Shown piece by piece: positions 32,633 through 41,586 of a stretch of 64,000 nucleotides of DNA. The position numbers were made by a program, and so were the translations under genes. Each line of letters begins with the position of its first letter. The first letter of the stretch is position 1. The notes beneath the pieces are model-generated. The model worked only from the letters and a program-made list of their open reading frames with translations. It ran no database searches and had not been told where the DNA came from. The stretch lies in assembly GCF_039634785.1 (NCBI RefSeq), contig NZ_JBBIAB010000024.1:1-64000 (forward strand). Reading direction: 5' to 3'. Source of the DNA: Tistrella mobilis (lineage in GTDB: Bacteria; Pseudomonadota; Alphaproteobacteria; Tistrellales; Tistrellaceae).

Positions 32633-32732
32633 GTTCTAACTGACCGCCGGTCATCGCCGGGTAAACGGTCGTACCGGACGAACGGATCGATACAAGGCCG
32701 CGACAGACGGCCGCGACGGGAGGACTGCCACC

Positions 32733-34487
32733 GTGAACGCCCAGGCGCTGTTCGCGATGATGGTGCAGCAGGGGGATGTGGTCACCGACCGCTTCCGCGA
32801 TGCCGTGCGCCATCATCCTGACCAAACCTTCATCCGCTATGGCGAGGAGGGCCGCGACCTCAGTTTCGCCGCCTTCGAGGCCGAGGTGGCGACCCTTGCC
32901 GCCGCCCTGCAGGAGATGGGGCTGGAGCCCGACGACCGCGTGTCGGTCTTCACCCGTAATTCCTGGATCGCCACGCTTGCCATGTTCGCGGTGTGGGAGG
33001 CGGGCGCCGTTTATGCGCCGGTCAATTTCAACTATGCCGGCCGGCTGCTGGCCTATCAGCTGAACGACACCGCACCGCGGGTGCTGATCACCGATGCCGA
33101 TCTGGCCCCGGCGGTCGCGGCGGTGCTGGACGAGGTGCGCCTGACCAATATCGTGGTGCACCGGCCGCTGCCCTCGGATCACGACCATGATCCGGCGAAA
33201 GCCGCCCTGCCGCCGGCGCTTCTGGCCCGGCCCGGCCTGCATGATCTGGCAGAGCTGATGCGCACCCCGCGCCGCCACCGGCCGGTGACCCGCGGGGCCG
33301 CCGATATCGCCAACATCATCTACACCTCGGGCACCACCGGCCCGGCCAAGGGCGTGGTGCAGCCCTTCCGCTGGATCAACCAGTACACCTTCAACAGTCG
33401 CGCCTTTCTGACGCCCGAGGACACGATCTATTGCGACCTGCCGCTCTATCACGTCGGCGGCGCGATGTTTCTGGTCGCCAAGGCCTGCTGGACCGGCTGC
33501 GCCGTGTCGCTCTGGGACAAGTTCAGCCCGACCAGGTTCTGGGACCGGGTGCGCGCCCATCGGGCGAGCAATGCCGTGCTGCTGGATGTGATGGTGCCCT
33601 GGCTGATGAGCGCCGACCCCCGCGCGGACGACCGGGACAACACCATGATGCGGGTGCATATGCAGCCGCTGCCGGCGCGCCATCACGAGGTGGCGCAGCG
33701 TTTTGGCATCCCCTTCTCCACCGCCGGCTTCGGCCAGACCGAAAGCGGCAACGGCTTCGTCGCCCTGATCGACCAGTTCGGCGAGACCGAGGCCAAGCGC
33801 CCGGAGTTCCGGGTCGGGCATGACCGGGCGACGGTGCTGGAGATCGCCCGCCGCCGCGGCGTCATGGTGGTGGATGGCGCCGAACCGCTGGCCAAGGGCT
33901 TCATGGGCCGGCCTTCGCCGCTGCTGGAGGCCGCGGTGCTGGATGCGGACGACAATGTGCTGGGGCCCGACGAGGCCGGGCAGCTGGCCTTCCGGCCGCG
34001 CTTTCCGCATCTGCTGTTGAAGAGCTATTTCAACAAGCCGGATGCCACCATCAAGACCTTCTCGAACCTCTGGTTCCACACTGGCGATGCGGTGCGGCGG
34101 ACCGAGGGCGACGTCTATTACTTCATCGACCGCATGGGCGGCTTCTTCCGGGTGCGCGGCGAGAACGTCTCGTCCTATCAGGTGGAGGATCTGCTGAACA
34201 CCCATCCGGACATCCGCGCCACGGCGGCCCTGCCGGTCCCGGCGGAGGAAGGCGAGGAAGAGGACTGCGCCGTCTTCATCCAGCTGGTCGAGGGCTGCAG
34301 CATGACCGAGGCGGAGCTGCGCAGCTTCGCGGCCTCGGTGATGCCGCGCTACATGACGCCGCGCCATGTGCGCTTCGTCGAGGCGCTGCCGGTGACACCC
34401 ACCAACAAGATCGAGAAGTACAAGCTGAAACAATCCCTTCTGGCCGAACTCGCCGCCGCGCGCGCGGCCGCGGAGACGGGCCGATGA
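32733..34487 (+). CDS. Acyl-CoA synthetase (AMP-dependent ligase)
   Basis: A 584-residue adenylate-forming ligase. The ATP motif YTSGTTGPAKG lies around residue 200. The C-terminal hinge DRMGGFFRVRGENVSSYQVED and the catalytic Lys in TPTNKIEKYKLK are present. It starts at GTG with GGGAGGA upstream. The stop overlaps the start of the first transporter ATPase gene (ATGA), so the enzyme is made together with a peptide-type ABC importer. The likely logic is uptake of a carboxylic acid or conjugate followed by CoA activation, though the substrate is unknown. Confidence 0.9.
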   Translation: MNAQALFAMMVQQGDVVTDRFRDAVRHHPDQTFIRYGEEGRDLSFAAFEAEVATLAAALQEMGLEPDDRVSVFTRNSWIATLAMFAVWEAGAVYAPVNFNYAGRLLAYQLNDTAPRVLITDADLAPAVAAVLDEVRLTNIVVHRPLPSDHDHDPAKAALPPALLARPGLHDLAELMRTPRRHRPVTRGAADIANIIYTSGTTGPAKGVVQPFRWINQYTFNSRAFLTPEDTIYCDLPLYHVGGAMFLVAKACWTGCAVSLWDKFSPTRFWDRVRAHRASNAVLLDVMVPWLMSADPRADDRDNTMMRVHMQPLPARHHEVAQRFGIPFSTAGFGQTESGNGFVALIDQFGETEAKRPEFRVGHDRATVLEIARRRGVMVVDGAEPLAKGFMGRPSPLLEAAVLDADDNVLGPDEAGQLAFRPRFPHLLLKSYFNKPDATIKTFSNLWFHTGDAVRRTEGDVYYFIDRMGGFFRVRGENVSSYQVEDLLNTHPDIRATAALPVPAEEGEEEDCAVFIQLVEGCSMTEAELRSFAASVMPRYMTPRHVRFVEALPVTPTNKIEKYKLKQSLLAELAAARAAAETGR

Positions 34488-35479
34488 CGGCGGCGACGCC
34501 GCTGCTGGAGCTGGACCGTGTGGGGATCAACCTGCGCACCGGCGGCGGGATCGTCTCGGCCACCCGCGACGTCTCGTTCAAGGTGGGGGCCGCCGAGCGG
34601 ATCGGCATCGTGGGCGAAAGCGGCTGCGGCAAGACGCTGACCGGGCTTGCGATCATGCAGCTGCTGCCGCGTGGCCTCGCCCGGATCGACGGCGCCATCC
34701 GCTTCGAGGGCCGCGACCTGCTGAAGCTCTCGGGGCGCGAGCTGCGCCGGGTGCGCGGGGCCGGCATCGCCATGATCTTCCAGGAACCGATGAGCGCGCT
34801 CGACCCGGTCTTCACCATCGGCGAGCAGATCGTCGAGACCATTCTGGCGCACGAGGCGGTGTCGCGGCGCGAGGCGAAGGAACGCGCGGTCGACCTGCTG
34901 GCGCGGGTCGGCATCCCGCTGCCGGCGCGGCGGGCGGGGGAATATCCTCACCAGCTGTCGGGCGGCATGCGCCAGCGGGCGATGATCGCCATCGCGCTGG
35001 CCTGCAACCCCAAATTGTTGATCGCCGACGAGCCGACCACGGCGCTGGATGTCACCATCCAGGCCCAGATCATCGATCTGCTGGTCGACCTCAGCGAAAC
35101 CACCGGCACGGCGCTGTTGTTCATCACCCATGATCTGGGGGTGGTCGCCGAGACCTGCACCCGGATGGTGACGATGTATGCGGGCGAGGTGGTCGAGGAT
35201 GCGACGGTCGACGACGCGCTGGTCCGGCCGCGCCACCCCTATACCGCCGGGCTGTTTTCCGCCTTGCCGCGGCTGGTGGAACGCGGCGCGCCGCTGCCCT
35301 CCATCCCCGGCCGGGTGCCGCCCCTGATGGCGATGCCCGAGGGCTGCCGTTTCCGCCCCCGCTGCCCCCATGCCGAGGAGGCCTGCACCACGGCACAGGC
35401 CATGCGTGAGCCCGAGCCCGGCCACCGCGCCCGCTGCCGGCGCACCGGGGAACTCCAGCTGGAGGGCACCGTCGGATGA
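34484..35479 (+). CDS. Oligopeptide-type ABC transporter ATPase (OppD/DppD-like)
   Basis: A 331-residue ATPase driving import of peptides or similar solutes. Walker A is GESGCGKT, the signature [12 protein letters not shown], Walker [13 protein letters not shown], and the family C-terminal Cys-rich segment [14 protein letters not shown] (predicted Fe-S-like or zinc site) is present. It overlaps the CoA ligase gene and the next ATPase gene, each by four bases. Confidence 0.94.
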   Translation: MTAATPLLELDRVGINLRTGGGIVSATRDVSFKVGAAERIGIVGESGCGKTLTGLAIMQLLPRGLARIDGAIRFEGRDLLKLSGRELRRVRGAGIAMIFQEPMSALDPVFTIGEQIVETILAHEAVSRREAKERAVDLLARVGIPLPARRAGEYPHQLSGGMRQRAMIAIALACNPKLLIADEPTTALDVTIQAQIIDLLVDLSETTGTALLFITHDLGVVAETCTRMVTMYAGEVVEDATVDDALVRPRHPYTAGLFSALPRLVERGAPLPSIPGRVPPLMAMPEGCRFRPRCPHAEEACTTAQAMREPEPGHRARCRRTGELQLEGTVG

Positions 35480-36492
35480 TCACCGTGAAGCCCGCCCATC
35501 GACAGGCAGCCGCCACGACCGCAGACCAGCCGATGCTGTCGGTCGAGGATCTGCGCGTCACCTTCACCACCGCCGACGGCGAAAGCCTGAAGGCGGTGGA
35601 CGGGATCAGCTTCGAGGTCCGCCCGGGCGAGACCTTCGGCGTCATCGGCGAAAGCGGATCGGGCAAGTCGACGCTCGGCCGCGCCATCGTCCGCCTGCTC
35701 GACCCGACCGGCGGGCGGATCCTGTACGAGGGCGACGACCTCGCCCGGCTGAAGGGCCGCCGCCTGCGGCACAAGCGCCGCGAGCTGCAGATCATCTTCC
35801 AGGACCCCAACGCGGCCCTGAACCCGCGGATGAGCATTCTCGACAGCGTTCGTGAGCCGCTGGACGTGGTGGGGGAGGGGGATCGCGCCTCGCGGACCGG
35901 CCGCGCGCTCGACCTGCTCGACCGGGTGGGGATCAGCGCGGAACAGGCGCGGCGCTATCCGCACGAGCTGTCGGGCGGCCAGAAGCAGCGGGTCAACATT
36001 GCCCGCTCGCTGACGCTCAACCCGAAACTGGTGGTCTGCGACGAGGTGGTGGCGGCGCTGGATGTGTCGATCCGCGGCGACGTGCTCAACCTCTTTGCCG
36101 AAATCCAGCGCGAACGCGGCCTCGCCTATGTCTTCATCACCCATGATATCGGCGTGGTCTCGCATATCAGCGACCGGGTGGCGGTGATGTATCTGGGCCG
36201 GTTCATGGAGCTGGGGCCGGTGGCGGCCGTGGCCGAACGGCCGATGCACCCCTATACCCGCGCGCTGATGTCGGCCGAGCCGGTGCCGCTGCCGTCCCAT
36301 CTGCGCCAGAAGCGCCGGATCCTGCTGGAGGGTGAGATCCCGTCGCCGCTGAACCCGCCTTCGGGCTGCCGCTTCCGCACCCGCTGCCCCCATGCGCAGG
36401 CAACTTGCGCCGAGCGGGTGCCCGACTGGCGCCCCGTCGCCCCCGACCATTTCGTCGCCTGCCACTTCGCCGAGGAGCTGGCGCCCGGCTGA
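35476..36492 (+). CDS. Oligopeptide-type ABC transporter ATPase (OppF/DppF-like)
   Basis: A 338-residue partner ATPase. Walker A is GESGSGKST, the signature LSGGQKQRVNIA, and Walker B is LVVCDEVVAALD, so the usual DEP(T/V)SALD reads DEVVAALD, as seen in some family members. The C-terminal segment CRFRTRCPHAQATC matches that of its partner. Transcribed with the ligase and the DppD-like gene through overlapping start and stop codons. Confidence 0.94.
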   Translation: MITVKPAHRQAAATTADQPMLSVEDLRVTFTTADGESLKAVDGISFEVRPGETFGVIGESGSGKSTLGRAIVRLLDPTGGRILYEGDDLARLKGRRLRHKRRELQIIFQDPNAALNPRMSILDSVREPLDVVGEGDRASRTGRALDLLDRVGISAEQARRYPHELSGGQKQRVNIARSLTLNPKLVVCDEVVAALDVSIRGDVLNLFAEIQRERGLAYVFITHDIGVVSHISDRVAVMYLGRFMELGPVAAVAERPMHPYTRALMSAEPVPLPSHLRQKRRILLEGEIPSPLNPPSGCRFRTRCPHAQATCAERVPDWRPVAPDHFVACHFAEELAPG

Positions 36493-36584
36493 CGAAGACC
36501 GGACCCAACCAGAATGACCGCATCAGGCGGCACGGCCGACCGCGACAGAAGATCCGGCGGCGGCCACCAGGGAGGAAGACCAGA

Positions 36585-38192
36585 ATGACCAAGGATCCGT
36601 TCAACATCTCTACGGGCGAGCCGGTCACCGTCGGGGGCCGCCCGGCCTTCGCGATGGACCGCCGCCGTTTCCTGTCGCTGCTGGGCGCCGGTGCCGCCGG
36701 TGCCGCGGCATCCGGCATGCTGCCCGGCCATGTCCGCCGGGCGCTGGCCGCGGGCGGCGTGCTGAAGGTGGCGGCCCCCGCCAACCCGTCGAGCCTGGAC
36801 CCGATGACGGGTGGCTCGGGCCAGGACCATCCCTTCCTCTACACCGTCTTCGACACGCTGGTGGAATGGGAATATGAAAGCCTGGACCCCAGGCCCGGCC
36901 TGGCGCGCGCCTGGAGCTTCCCCGACCCGAAGACCCTGGTGATGGATCTGCAGGAGGGGGTGAAATTCCACGATGGCACCGATTTCAATGCCGAGGCGGT
37001 GAAGTTCAACCTGGACCGCAATCGCGGGGATCAGCGCTCCAACATCAAGGCCGACCTGATCAATGTCGAGGCGGTGGAGGTGAGCGGGCCGCATCAGGTC
37101 ACCATCCGGCTGAAGAACCCCGATGCCGCTTTGCCGATGATCCTGTCGGATCGCGCCGGCATGATGTGCTCGCCCAAGGCGGTGACGGAGAAGGGCGACG
37201 CCCATGACCGCAACCCCGTCGGCACCGGCGCCTGGAGCTTCGTCACCTGGAACGACAACGAAAAAGTGGTCGTGAAGCGCAACGAGGGTTATTGGAAAAA
37301 GGGCACGCCCAAGGTCGACGGCATCGAATTCGCGATCATTCCGGAACTCTCCACCGGGCTGCGCTCGGTGATGGCCGGGCAGAACCATTTCGTCTATTTC
37401 CTGTCGCCCCAGCAGGGGCTGATCGCGAAGCGGGCGCCGAAGCTGACCACCTTTACCGGTCCGACGCTCTATTGCATCCAGATCTATTTCAACTGGGCGC
37501 GCAAGCCGCTGGATGATGTCCGGGTCCGCCAGGCGATCAACCATGCCATTGATCGCGACGCTTTCGTCAAAGTGACGATGAACGGCATCGGCGAGAAGGC
37601 GATCACCAACCTGCCCTCCGCCCATTGGGCCTTCGACAAAGAGCTGGCCGGCTACTACCCCTATGATCCCGAGAAGGCCAAGGCGCTGCTTGCCGAGGCG
37701 GGCTATGCCGACGGGCTGGATCTGCATCTGGGCGGCTATCCCGACCAGAGTTCGGTGCAGCGCCAGGAATTCATCATGGAGCAGCTGCGCCAGGTGGGCA
37801 TCCGGGTGCGCTATTCGATCGGCACCATTCCCGAGGCCTCGGCCGCCTTCTTCGGCAACGAAAAGAAGACCGACGCCCTGGTCTCGGCCTGGACCGGCCG
37901 GCCCGATCCCAGCCTGACCTTCTCGCTGATGTACCTGCCCGACGCCTATTACAATGGCGGCCGCGGCCCGGTGCCCGACGAGCTGGTGCAGGCGATCGCC
38001 GCCAGCCGTGCCTCGCCCGACAAGGAGGCGCGCAAGCTGGCCTTCTCGAAGGTCCAGAAGCTGGTGCTCGACAATGCCCTGGTCTGCCCGCTGGCCTTCC
38101 TGTCGGCGCTGGACGTGGCGGGTGAGAAGGTGGAGGGCTACAAGCCCAACCTGCTGAACAAGCCCAAGCTCTACGACGTGTCGCTGGCCTGA
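36585..38192 (+). CDS. ABC transporter substrate-binding protein (family 5), Tat-exported
   Basis: A periplasmic solute-binding protein of about 535 residues of the SBP_bac_5 family. The start at 36585 has GGAGGAAG upstream. A twin-arginine signal follows a 24-residue hydrophilic leader: DRRRFLSLLGAGAAGAAASG, cleaved before GGVLKVAAP. Family segments include SLDPMTGGSGQDHPFLYTVF, LQEGVKFHDGTDFNAEAVKF, and FVYFLSPQQGL. The Tat route suggests folding in the cytoplasm before export. It should feed the permeases encoded just downstream. Confidence 0.92.
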   Translation: MTKDPFNISTGEPVTVGGRPAFAMDRRRFLSLLGAGAAGAAASGMLPGHVRRALAAGGVLKVAAPANPSSLDPMTGGSGQDHPFLYTVFDTLVEWEYESLDPRPGLARAWSFPDPKTLVMDLQEGVKFHDGTDFNAEAVKFNLDRNRGDQRSNIKADLINVEAVEVSGPHQVTIRLKNPDAALPMILSDRAGMMCSPKAVTEKGDAHDRNPVGTGAWSFVTWNDNEKVVVKRNEGYWKKGTPKVDGIEFAIIPELSTGLRSVMAGQNHFVYFLSPQQGLIAKRAPKLTTFTGPTLYCIQIYFNWARKPLDDVRVRQAINHAIDRDAFVKVTMNGIGEKAITNLPSAHWAFDKELAGYYPYDPEKAKALLAEAGYADGLDLHLGGYPDQSSVQRQEFIMEQLRQVGIRVRYSIGTIPEASAAFFGNEKKTDALVSAWTGRPDPSLTFSLMYLPDAYYNGGRGPVPDELVQAIAASRASPDKEARKLAFSKVQKLVLDNALVCPLAFLSALDVAGEKVEGYKPNLLNKPKLYDVSLA

Positions 38193-38276
38193 CCTCTGCG
38201 CCCCGCGGCCGGGTGGGGACGTCCTGCCCGGCCGCGCCTCGCGGCTCCCTCCCCCTTGTCGAGGACCTCTTATCCG

Positions 38277-39230
38277 ATGTCCAGCCGCCGCGCGATCCGC
38301 ACCGTGCGCCGCCGCCTGATCCAGGTGGTGCCGGTGATCCTGATCGTGACCTTCGTGGTGTTCGGGCTGATCCAACTGATCCCCGGCGACATCGCGGTGA
38401 CGCTGGCCGGCGACAATGCCAGCGATCAGCGCCTTGCCGAAATCCGGGCACTCTACGGTCTCGATCGTCCCTTCCTGGTTCAGTATTTCGACTGGTTGTG
38501 GGGGGCGGTTCATGGCGACCTCGCCCGGTCGCTGATTTCGGGCGAGGAGGTGATGACCTCGCTCTCCCGCACCTTTCCGCTGACCTTGCTGATCGTGGTG
38601 CTGGCGATGCTGATCTCGATGGTGATCGGCATTCCGCTCGGCATTCTGGCGGCGCTCCGGCCCAATTCGATCATCGACGGCGCGGTGATGGGGCTGGCCT
38701 CGGTCGGCATCGCCATTCCGAATTTCTGGCTGGCGATGATCCTGGTCGCGACCTTCGCCCTCTCGCTCGGCTGGTTGCCGGCGACCGGGGCGGTGGCCTT
38801 TTCGGATGATCCGATCCGGGCGCTGGAACATGCGATCCTGCCTGCGACCGCGCTTGCCGCCGGCGGCATCGCCGAAGTGGCGCGCCAGCTGCGCACCTCG
38901 CTGGTCGATATTCTGGGCTCGCAATATGTCCGCACGCTCCATGCCAAGGGCCTGCCCGGCGGCGCGGTGCTCTGGAAGCACGGGCTCAAGAACGTTTCGG
39001 TCAACCTGCTGACGGTGATCGGCCTGCTGGCCAACCGCCTGCTGGCAGCGACCGTCGTGGTCGAGACGGTCTTCGCCATCCCGGGTGTCGGCAATCTGAT
39101 CGTCAACGCGGCGCTCGCCCGCGATTTCCCGGTGGTGCAGGGGGTGGTGCTGACCATGATCATCTTCGTGGTCGGGCTGAACCTGATCATCGACATGCTC
39201 TATGTCGTCTTCGACCCGAGGGTACGCTGA
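38277..39230 (+). CDS. ABC transporter permease (DppB-like)
   Basis: A 317-residue six-helix permease. It has the family N-terminal helix with VVPVILIVTFVVFGLIQLIPGD, the ALYGLDRPFLVQYFDWL segment, and the EAA-type coupling loop in YVRTLHAKGLPGGAVLWKHGLKN. The ATG at 38277 gives the normal length; a TTG 21 bases upstream is also in frame. It ends at the start of the next permease gene. Confidence 0.93.
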   Translation: MSSRRAIRTVRRRLIQVVPVILIVTFVVFGLIQLIPGDIAVTLAGDNASDQRLAEIRALYGLDRPFLVQYFDWLWGAVHGDLARSLISGEEVMTSLSRTFPLTLLIVVLAMLISMVIGIPLGILAALRPNSIIDGAVMGLASVGIAIPNFWLAMILVATFALSLGWLPATGAVAFSDDPIRALEHAILPATALAAGGIAEVARQLRTSLVDILGSQYVRTLHAKGLPGGAVLWKHGLKNVSVNLLTVIGLLANRLLAATVVVETVFAIPGVGNLIVNAALARDFPVVQGVVLTMIIFVVGLNLIIDMLYVVFDPRVR

Positions 39231-40114
39231 TGAGCCGGACCGCAACCCCTTCTGCCGCCGGGGCGGCGCCCCGCCGGCGCAACCCGGTGCTCGCCTGGAT
39301 GCTGCGCGATCCGCGCGGCGCGCTCAGCCTGCTGGTGGTGGCGATCATCGCGCTCACCGGCATCTTCGCCGACCAGTTGGCGCCCTATTCGCCGATCGAG
39401 CAGAATTTCGACCTGATCCTGATGCCGCCCTCGGCCGAAAACTGGCTGGGCACCGACGATCTGGGCCGCGACGTGTTCAGCCGGCTGATCCATGGCGCCT
39501 CGGCCAGCATGTATGCCAGCGTGCTGTCGGTGTCGATCGCCCTGGTGATCGGCCTGCCGATCGGCCTGCTCGCCGGTTTCGCCGGGGGCTGGGTCGACGA
39601 GGTGGTCAGCCGGGTGATCGATGCGCTGCTCTCCTTCCCCGCCATCGTGCTGGCGATCGGCGTCACCGGCGCGCTGGGGGTCGGCCTCACCAACGGCATG
39701 ATCTCGGTCGGCATCGTGTTCTCGCCGCTGATCGCGCGCCTGGCCCGCGCCCGGGCGCTGGTGGTGAAAGAGGAATTGTTCGTCGATGCCGCCCGCTGTT
39801 TCGGGGCAAGCCCGGTGCGCATTCTGGCCCGCCACATTCTGCCCAACGCCATCCAGCCGATCCTGGTGCAGGTGACCCTGCTTCTGGCCGGCGCGCTGCT
39901 GGCCGAAGCCTCGCTCTCCTTCCTGGGGTTGGGCGTTCAGGCGCCGGATGCCAGCTGGGGCTCGATGCTCGCCAAAGCCTATCTCTATATGGAGATTGCG
40001 CCCGAACAGATGGTCACCCCGGGCCTCGCCATCCTGGTGACGGCGCTCGCCTTCAACGGGTTGGGCGACAGCGTGCGCATGTTGCTGGACCCGACCACGC
40101 GCAGCGGCCGCTGA
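39230..40114 (+). CDS. ABC transporter permease (DppC-like)
   Basis: A 294-residue permease partner. It carries the GTDDLGRDVFSRLIHGA segment and the ILARHILPNAIQPILVQ coupling region typical of DppC/OppC. With the DppB-like protein it forms the membrane channel; the start shares a base with the previous gene's stop codon. Normal length, no damage seen. Confidence 0.93.
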   Translation: MSRTATPSAAGAAPRRRNPVLAWMLRDPRGALSLLVVAIIALTGIFADQLAPYSPIEQNFDLILMPPSAENWLGTDDLGRDVFSRLIHGASASMYASVLSVSIALVIGLPIGLLAGFAGGWVDEVVSRVIDALLSFPAIVLAIGVTGALGVGLTNGMISVGIVFSPLIARLARARALVVKEELFVDAARCFGASPVRILARHILPNAIQPILVQVTLLLAGALLAEASLSFLGLGVQAPDASWGSMLAKAYLYMEIAPEQMVTPGLAILVTALAFNGLGDSVRMLLDPTTRSGR

Positions 40115-40147
40115 CCGCGGCCGTGCCATCCTCCCGGAACGCTCACT

Positions 40148-40167
40148 GGAAGCGGCCTGCCGCTTCC
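40148..40167 (+). terminator. Hairpin after the transporter operon
   Basis: GGAAGCGG, CCTG loop, CCGCTTCC form a perfect 8-bp stem 33 bp after the DppC-like stop codon, followed eight bases later by a short GTTTT tract. Likely a weak intrinsic terminator separating the operon from the PAP2 gene. Confidence 0.4.
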
Positions 40168-40211
40168 GGTAGCGTTTTCGCGTGTCCGATCATGGAACTG
40201 CGGGAGGAAAC

Positions 40212-40880
40212 ATGTCCGAAGGTGCGGCCGAGGGCCGGCGGAAGCTGATCGACCGCTGGTGGCCCCTGGGCCTGGTGACGGCGGCGATCGTGTTCTTCGT
40301 CTGGCTGGCCGACGAGGTGATGGAGGGGGAGACCGAGGCGCTGGATCGCGCCGTGCTCAAAAGCCTGCGCAACCCCGCCGACCCGGCCGATCCGCTGGGC
40401 CCCCACTGGCTGGAAACCGGCTTCGCCGACCTGACCGCACTTGGCAGCACCACGGTGCTGGGGCTGATGACCCTGGTCGTGGTCGGCTATCTGCTGATCC
40501 GCCGCAGCCGCGCGGCTGCGCTGACCGTGGCGCTGTCGGTGATCGGCGGCACGGTGTTGAGCTTCGGCCTGAAACTGGTCTTCGAGCGGCCGCGGCCGGA
40601 TCTGGTCGCCCATCTGGTGGAGGTGCAGACGGCGAGCTTCCCCTCTGCCCATGCCATGCTGTCGGCCACCACCTACCTCACGCTCGGCGCCCTGCTCGCA
40701 CGGTTCGAGGACCGGCGGCGGCTGAAGAGCTATGTGCTGGCGGTCGCGATCGGGCTCACCTTTCTGGTCGGGATCAGCCGGATCTATCTGGGCGTCCACT
40801 GGCCGACCGACGTCATCGCCGGCTGGTGCGCAGGCGCCGCCTGGGCGGTCGCCTGTGCACGGGCCGTCTCTGGTCGATGA
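40212..40880 (+). CDS. PAP2-family membrane phosphatase
   Basis: A 222-residue membrane phosphatase with the three-part PAP2 active site: K-x6-RP as KLVFERPRPD, PSAH in FPSAHAML, and SR-x5-H in SRIYLGVHWPTD. Several hydrophobic helices surround these. Members act on undecaprenyl pyrophosphate, phosphatidic acid or phosphatidylglycerophosphate. The start at 40212 is preceded by GGGAGGAA. It is 97 bp downstream of the transporter genes and probably independent. Confidence 0.92.
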   Translation: MSEGAAEGRRKLIDRWWPLGLVTAAIVFFVWLADEVMEGETEALDRAVLKSLRNPADPADPLGPHWLETGFADLTALGSTTVLGLMTLVVVGYLLIRRSRAAALTVALSVIGGTVLSFGLKLVFERPRPDLVAHLVEVQTASFPSAHAMLSATTYLTLGALLARFEDRRRLKSYVLAVAIGLTFLVGISRIYLGVHWPTDVIAGWCAGAAWAVACARAVSGR

Positions 40881-41022
40881 TGCCGGCGATCTTGTGGACG
40901 GCGCCCGCACCCTCGACAGTATCCGGCCCAGCCGTTGCCGGCCTTCATACCTGGAGCAGGTGGACGTCTGCCGTCAGGCGGGGGCCATGCCGCGCCGGCA
41001 TCCCCGAGCACCTACTGCATGA

Positions 41023-41454
41023 TCAGCCTTTGGCAAACAGCCGCCCGTCATCGTCGAAGGCCTTGAATTCAAGGGCATTGCCCGAGGGGTCCAGAATGAA
41101 CAATGTCGCCTGTTCCCCCGGCTGGCCCTCGAACCGGATGCGCGGGCGGATCACCCAGCGCGTGCCCTCATTGGCCTCCAGACGCGCTGCCAGGGCCCGC
41201 CACTGATCCATGGTCAGCACCACGCCGAAATGCGGCACGGGCACGTCGTCGCCGTCGACCGGATTGCGGGCAGCGATGGCGCGGTCGAGCTTCGGGTCCA
41301 GATGGGCCACCACCTGATGGCCGTAAAGATCGAAATCGATCCAGTGCACGTCCTCGCGGCCGGTGCCGCAGCCGAGCACACCGACATAGAAGCTGCGGGT
41401 CTCTTCCAGGTCGAGCACCGGGAAGGCGAGGTGGAAGGGGCGGATGGCGGTCAT
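41023..41454 (-). CDS. VOC-family protein (glyoxalase/dioxygenase superfamily)
   Basis: A 143-residue protein with two beta-alpha-beta-beta-beta units. The N-terminal unit begins [23 protein letters not shown], typical of the vicinal oxygen chelate fold, and the C-terminal unit ends [15 protein letters not shown] with the metal-ligand Glu. The other ligands are His residues in the FHLAF and VPHFGVVL strands. The Met at 41454 is my choice; one five codons upstream is possible. Divergent from the LysR gene at 41587, which probably controls it. Confidence 0.88.
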   Translation of the reverse strand: MTAIRPFHLAFPVLDLEETRSFYVGVLGCGTGREDVHWIDFDLYGHQVVAHLDPKLDRAIAARNPVDGDDVPVPHFGVVLTMDQWRALAARLEANEGTRWVIRPRIRFEGQPGEQATLFILDPSGNALEFKAFDDDGRLFAKG

Positions 41455-41586
41455 GGCGCGTGATCCCATGTCTGATTGGCGCGGAGTCTCTCTGCGCGGG
41501 TGTGCAGTCGTCCTCGGCTGCCATCATCTCTCATGGCGTTGGCGGATCAAATGGTGCCGGTTATCATATGCTGATGCTTCTGGTGC

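Noticed and set aside
31725-34433. 902-codon minus-strand open frame
   Set aside because: It is antisense across two unrelated plus-strand genes (unknown protein and CoA ligase) and shows shadow-type composition without motifs.
36252-39245. 997-codon minus-strand open frame
   Set aside because: It runs antisense through four transporter genes with recognised motifs; His/Gln/Asp-rich translation typical of high-GC antisense frames.
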